A stretch of DNA of 10,120 nucleotides, from positions 1 to 10,120 of the forward strand of contig JNEN01000657.1 of NCBI GenBank assembly GCA_000697355.1. The letters run 5' to 3'. Under the pieces are notes generated by a model. It saw nothing but the letters and a program-made list of their open reading frames with translations, was not told the origin of the DNA and searched no databases. Below, one piece after another: positions 7,170-10,120 of this stretch (within the stretch, counting starts at the first letter, position 1; each line of letters begins with the position of its first letter). Made by a program: the position numbers and the translations under genes. Origin of the DNA: Syncephalastrum monosporum B8922. Lineage: Eukaryota > Mucoromycota > Mucoromycetes > Mucorales > Syncephalastraceae.

Positions 7170-7814
7170 ATGGCGTATTTAAGAACCTTTCCTGGGCCAA
7201 ACACCTCTGGCACCAGCTGTGACCATTGCCTATGTGTTCATGCTGAGCAAGTATCTCTTATCGGACTCGAACACAATCGCATTATATATTCCATCGCCAA
7301 GGATGCCCTGCGTAACGAAATCGAGAATGAAGAGAAAGCCATTGTTGTTTTGCACACCGTCTGTCAAACCAGCAAACAGTATAAACGGATATCGGACGCC
7401 ATGGTTCAAGACAATGTCGACAACAAACGACTGAAAACATTTGCAAACGATGGACTATTGTATGCCGATACATGCCTTCGTAAATATTCGCAGTCAACAA
7501 CCAGCCATACCATGCCACAGCCACCGGACTTGCCAGAGGCATCCAACGCTAAACCGGTTCGTAAGACCACCACTTCGGTGTTACGTACCATTGATCGTGC
7601 TCCTCATCTGACGGACGTGGAATACAGTAGCTGCGCGGATAAGTATACGCTTGGGAGATCCAAAAGATATGACCAAGGCCAGAGTATATCCTATCTGGGC
7701 GTAGCTGCGCGGATACATTACACCTCGGGAAATTGGAAAAAGAATAACTTAGGCCAGAATATAACTTATCTGCGTATAACTTATCCGCGGGGCTACTGTA
7801 TATTGCTCAAGTGA
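7170..7814 (+). CDS. Unidentified ORF, 214 codons, with MITE-derived C-terminus
   Basis: From the ATG at 7170 the frame stays open to a TGA at 7812-7814; without requiring ATG it is open from about 7065. I recognise no family. The N-terminal part has a CDHCLCVH cluster of Cys and His (residues about 18-25), followed by a Lys/Glu-rich region that may be helical. A Pro-rich TMPQPPDLPEASNAKP stretch precedes the 3' third. From codon 153 the protein is encoded by the inserted inverted-repeat element (7625-7798), so its last about 60 residues are transposon-derived. Just after the stop another frame reads VMEQHKTQQEENELEKK, possibly the original continuation before insertion. It may be a real gene truncated by the insertion, part of a larger repeat, or a chance ORF. 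It starts just beyond the integrase relic. Confidence 0.35.
   Translation: MAYLRTFPGPNTSGTSCDHCLCVHAEQVSLIGLEHNRIIYSIAKDALRNEIENEEKAIVVLHTVCQTSKQYKRISDAMVQDNVDNKRLKTFANDGLLYADTCLRKYSQSTTSHTMPQPPDLPEASNAKPVRKTTTSVLRTIDRAPHLTDVEYSSCADKYTLGRSKRYDQGQSISYLGVAARIHYTSGNWKKNNLGQNITYLRITYPRGYCILLK
7625..7798. mobile_element. Tc1/mariner-type MITE (174 bp, TA target duplication)
   Basis: The left end CAGTAGCTGCGCGGATAAG continues to TATACGC (7625-7650). The right end (7772-7798), read as reverse complement, gives CAGTAGCCCCGCGGATAAG then TTATACGC: two mismatches and one indel over 26-27 bp. Both ends are flanked by TA (7623-7624 and 7799-7800). Terminal CAGT...ACTG repeats with a TA target duplication are the signature of the Tc1/mariner superfamily. 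At 174 bp with no coding capacity it must have been moved in trans. The ends are well conserved, so insertion may be fairly recent compared with the neighbouring relics. It overlaps the 3' third of the 7170-7814 ORF. Confidence 0.8.
7627..7775 (+). repeat. Imperfect 74-75 bp direct duplication inside the MITE
   Basis: GTAGCTGCGCGGATA starts both at 7627 and at 7701. AGGCCAGA(G/A)TATA recurs at 7676 and 7751, so most of the element's interior is an imperfect tandem duplication with about one indel. The second unit carries an internal copy of the left terminal sequence. The motif GATAAGTTATA is also repeated next to the right end, giving subterminal repeats. Confidence 0.75.
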
Positions 7815-8245
7815 TGGAGCAACACAAAACGCAACAAGAAGAGAATGAATTGGAAAAAAAGTTTCGCTGAAGGACTCGCAGCTGGGTATTTTAGTACATA
7901 TAAAAATAGTGTTAGTCTGAAAAACACGTATTATGGGATGAAAAAATAAATCACCCCTTTGTTCTGCTGGCGATTTTCTTTGTGTCACTGGTAGGAAATA
8001 AGTCAAACGTTCCTTTTCCGTTCGAAAGCGAGTCAAGTATACTCAAAAAGCAGAAATACAATGCCCAGTTGTTGCAAGACTGATCAAAGAATACTCAGGT
8101 TGGATATAATGGGGCACAAGATTGGAACAAGGAGTTGCTTGATTTTAAAACGGGGACGCTCGTGAAAGTCGCTCTTCACGTCACTGGAACCGACCAAGAA
8201 TATCAACTCCATTCCATCGCTTTTTTTTTCCTGATCTCACATTCG
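7815..8245. other. No supported gene between the MITE and the transposase pseudogene
   Basis: Apart from a short Lys/Glu-rich frame at 7811-7870 there is nothing I can assign. A 9-T run at 8221-8229 lies just outside the end of transposase similarity. Terminal inverted repeats for the transposase copy were looked for here and not found. Confidence 0.35.
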
Positions 8246-8840
8246 CTTGGATAGGTTGTCGGTTTTGACATCTATCCGAACACTGGTAGGAATGCGAGAC
8301 GAACCCTTTGAAGTGACTTTGCTTCACGCTATGGCAGGCTCCTGTAATCCTCTTGGACAAAGTGTCACCCTGCAAAAACCTATGACGCTAGGCCTTACTC
8401 TTTGCCACTGCCCAGAATTGTTCAATTGTATTAATCCCGGGAGAATGGTAAAAAGATACACTCAATTATAACCTCGATACTTGATATTATTTTATGCTTA
8501 TTTCATGCGTGTGAATGGGTGCATTGTCCACGACTACGTAGTGGCCTTTCATACTCGGATGCTTGTCCATTTCATTGAGAATCGTTTCTAAGAAACTGAT
8601 GCAATGTCCTGTTACAGTTCTTGAACTCATGTATCTTTCAGTCTTTCTCTTCTTTGCAAGCCTTGGTTTCTTGATACCGACTGCAATAAAATCTGCAGCA
8701 AAGATAGCGCCTAATATAGACGTTGTACTTTGTTTGCTCTTGTTGTAGGTCGGTAACAATAGCTGGAGCACCTTTTCTGGACTAGGCTCTTGAGCATTTC
8801 ATGGACTGATTGCGCATTGAGCATTAGGCGTACGAGTCTT
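8246..8840 (-). pseudogene. Tc1/mariner-type (IS630 superfamily) DDE transposase pseudogene
   Basis: Read on the minus strand the pieces come in the order expected of the transposase. SMRNQSMKCSRA (8820), TAG, then SRKGAPAIVT (to 8752); STTSILGAIFAADFIAVGIK from 8729; TGHCISFLETILNEMDKHPS; then YVVVDNAPIHTHE with the second catalytic Asp near 8527; YRGYN then VYL around 8477-8456; NTIEQFWAVAKSK with the third catalytic acid (GAA 8423-8421); and a C-terminal block including HFKGFVSHSYQCSDRC ending about 8247. The frame changes several times, with a nonsense TAG at 8784-8782 (where the family has Trp), TGA at 8464-8462 (family Cys) and TAA near 8826 and 8489. The N-terminal DNA-binding part is not recognisable. 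The copy is long dead. Confidence 0.8.
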
Positions 8841-9000
8841 TTTGCCTGCCAAGGAGGTGAAAAGCATACTGTAAAAATAGCTGTAGTTTCATTCCACGAG
8901 GGCTGATTGTCTCTCTCTACGACGTAACACTTGACAGGGCATATGCATATCATACATATACGATGTCACAGCTGTTGTAATGGAACCAGTGATGCAAAAC
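8841..9000. other. Probable remains of the transposase 5' region; nothing assignable
   Basis: This would hold the transposase N-terminus on the minus strand. One frame is open for about 60 codons, but no helix-turn-helix or other family block is recognisable, and no terminal inverted repeat was identified. Confidence 0.25.
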
Positions 9001-9028
9001 TGTACATGTTTATTTCAATACATGTACA
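9001..9028. repeat. Perfect 9-bp inverted repeat with 10-nt loop
   Basis: TGTACATGT (9001-9009) pairs with ACATGTACA (9020-9028). On the minus strand the loop and arm contain AATAAA (9014-9009), so it could be a hairpin at the 3' end of the tentative minus-strand gene, or an old transposon end. It lies between that gene and the transposase pseudogene. Confidence 0.6.
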
Positions 9029-9738
9029 CGGACGTATGCAATATATAAAAATCAAGCACGTTATTCCCTACTCTGTTAATGGAGAACACTCTACTTTGAC
9101 ATAGCACAGCTTACTTTTGACGTACCTTTCTACATGTTTACGACCTCGGGATACAAAGACACACACTTCTGTAAAGACATAGAAGGAGGACCGGATGGGG
9201 GAAGGGGAAGGGACAAGGAAGGGAAGATACACACATCAAACAGAAAAAGGGACATTTACTTACGCAGCACGCCGTCGCCGTATTCTGTTGCCGCCGCCCA
9301 CTCGTCCACCACACACCCAACACACCCAACACACCCCACCTGTCAATTGGTATGGACTCGTACATATGAAATTATGCATTTCTCTATGGTAGAAATGCAC
9401 TGGATCTAGTAAAAAGAATCAACCATTCTATGCTACCAACCATGTTGCTAGCTTCAGTGACCTTCGATGCAATACATTTGATTTCCATGCAATTCATCTT
9501 CCGCTATGATGACCTTCCTTGCACTCTTTCTCCTCATATCAGCAGGAAAAGTACGTAATGACATCGTAGAGAGACGCTTAAAATTTGTACAGAAACCTGA
9601 GAGCCGCAGTAATTAGATCAATGGTATTTTGAACCCAAAGCAATAAATCGCAAGGCTCCAAAGACGAGCATAGGTTTGCCTTTTTTGGGTTGTACCTGAT
9701 TTGGCAGAAGGACCGGAAGCCTTGATCCCGCCTGCCAT
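9015..9738 (-). CDS. Tentative spliced gene on the minus strand, product unknown
   Basis: A pyrimidine-rich leader (CTTTTTCTTTTTCTTCTTC) precedes ATG 9738, which opens MAGGIKASGPSAKS. A donor ATCAG|GTACAA (9696/9695) and acceptor CTCTCAG (9597) join in frame to 9596-9454. That join alone would give a 61-residue product ending at TGA 9456-9454. Further down are three exon-like blocks with good splice sites: 9339-9264 (GACAG acceptor, GTAAGT donor; includes VDEWAAATEYGDGVL), 9168-9126 (TTTACAG after a long pyrimidine tract, GTACGT donor; VCVFVSRGRKHVE), and 9072-9015 (TTAACAG; VGNNVLDFYILHTSVYMY, stop 9017-9015, then AATAAA). These last three join in one frame with 95 and 53 nt introns. How the first and last sets connect is unresolved; they may be separate transcripts or chance. 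I do not recognise the protein. Confidence 0.35.
9312..9338 (+). repeat. Minisatellite, three 9-bp units
   Basis: CACACCCAA is repeated at 9312-9320 and 9321-9329, followed by the variant CACACCCCA at 9330-9338. On the minus strand, in the frame of the candidate exon 9339-9264, it would encode a Val-Gly-Cys tripeptide repeat. Being a multiple of three, length change would keep that frame. Confidence 0.85.
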
Positions 9739-9962
9739 GGAAGAAGAAGAAAAAGAAAAAGAAAAGATAACACAGAAGGCAATCTTACTCATAAAAATAG
9801 CGTTATCAATATGAGATAGACGTAGCATACTCTACATAAAGCATAGTCTTATACAGCATTGTCTTCTTTTTGGATGGAAAAAACAACGTTTTGTCGCCAG
9901 TTGAAAGGGCCAGCACATGATCATCAGACCAACGCATGAAAACCGATGTACTGGCAACGACA

Positions 9963-9968
9963 TATAAA
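9963..9968 (+). promoter_or_regulatory. TATA box of the plus-strand gene at the right edge
   Basis: CATATAAACC contains TATAAA about 60 bp before the inferred first exon donor. A 12-A run (9976-9987) and then a CT-rich stretch (CATCTCTCTCTTC) follow, a common arrangement at fungal transcription starts. Transcription probably starts near 9990-10010; the exact base is not visible. Confidence 0.55.
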
Positions 9969-10029
9969 CCGCAGTAAAAAAAAAAAAGACACCGTCCAAC
10001 ATCTCTCTCTTCAAAGTCTTCTCACAAAA

Positions 10030-10084
10030 GTAAGTGCCTTAAATGACGAATCTCAGGTTATGAATCTCATTCTTTTGCAATCAG
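10030..10084 (+). other. 5'UTR intron of the right-edge gene (55 nt)
   Basis: The donor ACAAAA|GTAAGTGCC is a full consensus. The acceptor CATTCTTTTGCAATCAG| ends at 10084 after a pyrimidine-rich tract. The exon before it contains no ATG from about 9988 on, and the first ATG after the acceptor is 8 nt downstream, so the intron lies in the leader. Size agrees with the introns of the hexokinase-like gene. Confidence 0.65.
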
Positions 10085-10092
10085 ACAACGCC

Positions 10093-10120
10093 ATGGCCTT
10101 GATCTCGTCCATGCGCACGT
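10093..10120 (+). CDS. 5' end of a gene running off the window (MALISSMRT...)
   Basis: ATG 10093, in context ACGCCATGGCC, is the first ATG after the leader intron and opens the frame MALISSMRT, which continues beyond the window. Support comes from the TATA box, CT-rich start region and consensus intron in the right order. Nine codons are too few to identify the product; the hydrophobic start with Ser and Arg would suit a mitochondrial targeting peptide but many other proteins too. It is divergent from the tentative minus-strand gene starting at 9738, with about 350 bp between the start codons. Confidence 0.6.

Noticed and set aside
7263..7273. tRNA B-box-like sequence TGTTCGAGTCC on the minus strand
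   Set aside because: The flanks do not form a T-stem or acceptor stem, and no A box is found at a suitable distance.
8040..9100. Terminal inverted repeats around the transposase pseudogene
   Set aside because: No pair of matching ends with flanking TA was found; the 9-bp repeat at 9001-9028 is a local hairpin and not paired with a copy near 8200.
9508..9615. 35-codon plus-strand ORF that looks like a signal peptide (MTFLALFLLISAG)
   Set aside because: It is antisense to the candidate minus-strand exon 9596-9454, short, and its hydrophobicity follows from CTT/CTC-rich sequence; kept only as a note because that minus-strand gene is itself tentative.

Overview
The window looks like nuclear DNA of an early-diverging filamentous fungus, most likely Mucoromycota. 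The reasons are short GT-AG introns (about 50-100 nt), AATAAA signals at or next to stop codons, a fungal-type hexokinase-family gene, and decayed Ty3/gypsy and Tc1/mariner-type elements of the kind common in such genomes. The phylum call is inference; no marker gene fixes it. There are no rRNA or CRISPR features, and I found no convincing tRNA.

Layout. (1) 468-2167, minus strand: the one gene that can be read confidently. It has six exons that join in frame to 459 codons plus a stop. The product has the full hexokinase fold and keeps most sugar-contacting residues, but both the phosphate-1 motif and the catalytic Asp are replaced, so it looks like a hexokinase pseudoenzyme. (2) 2168-6570: mostly gene-poor DNA. 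It holds a weak candidate spliced transcript (3627-4127), a CA-rich stretch, a 142-143 bp tandem repeat (4618-4932), a dispersed 24-bp repeat, an AT-rich patch, and a polypyrimidine/AG acceptor followed by AATAAA. (3) 6571-7026: a Ty3/gypsy integrase relic whose middle (about 6721-6980) lies inverted relative to its two sides. (4) 7170-7814: an unidentified ORF whose 3' third is a 174-bp inverted-repeat element with TA target duplications (7625-7798), typical of Tc1/mariner-mobilised MITEs. (5) 8246-8840, minus strand: a Tc1/mariner-type DDE transposase pseudogene with several frameshifts and nonsense codons. (6) 9015-10120: a possible divergent gene pair. A tentative spliced minus-strand gene runs from 9738 down to about 9015. 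A plus-strand gene has a TATA box, a 5'UTR intron and an ATG at 10093, and continues past the window edge.

The genes do not form an operon or pathway. The picture is one conserved metabolic or regulatory gene, a transposon graveyard beside it, and the start of another gene unit at the right. The most informative items are the hexokinase pseudoenzyme, the micro-inversion inside the integrase relic, and the mariner-type MITE that supplies the 3' end of an ORF.
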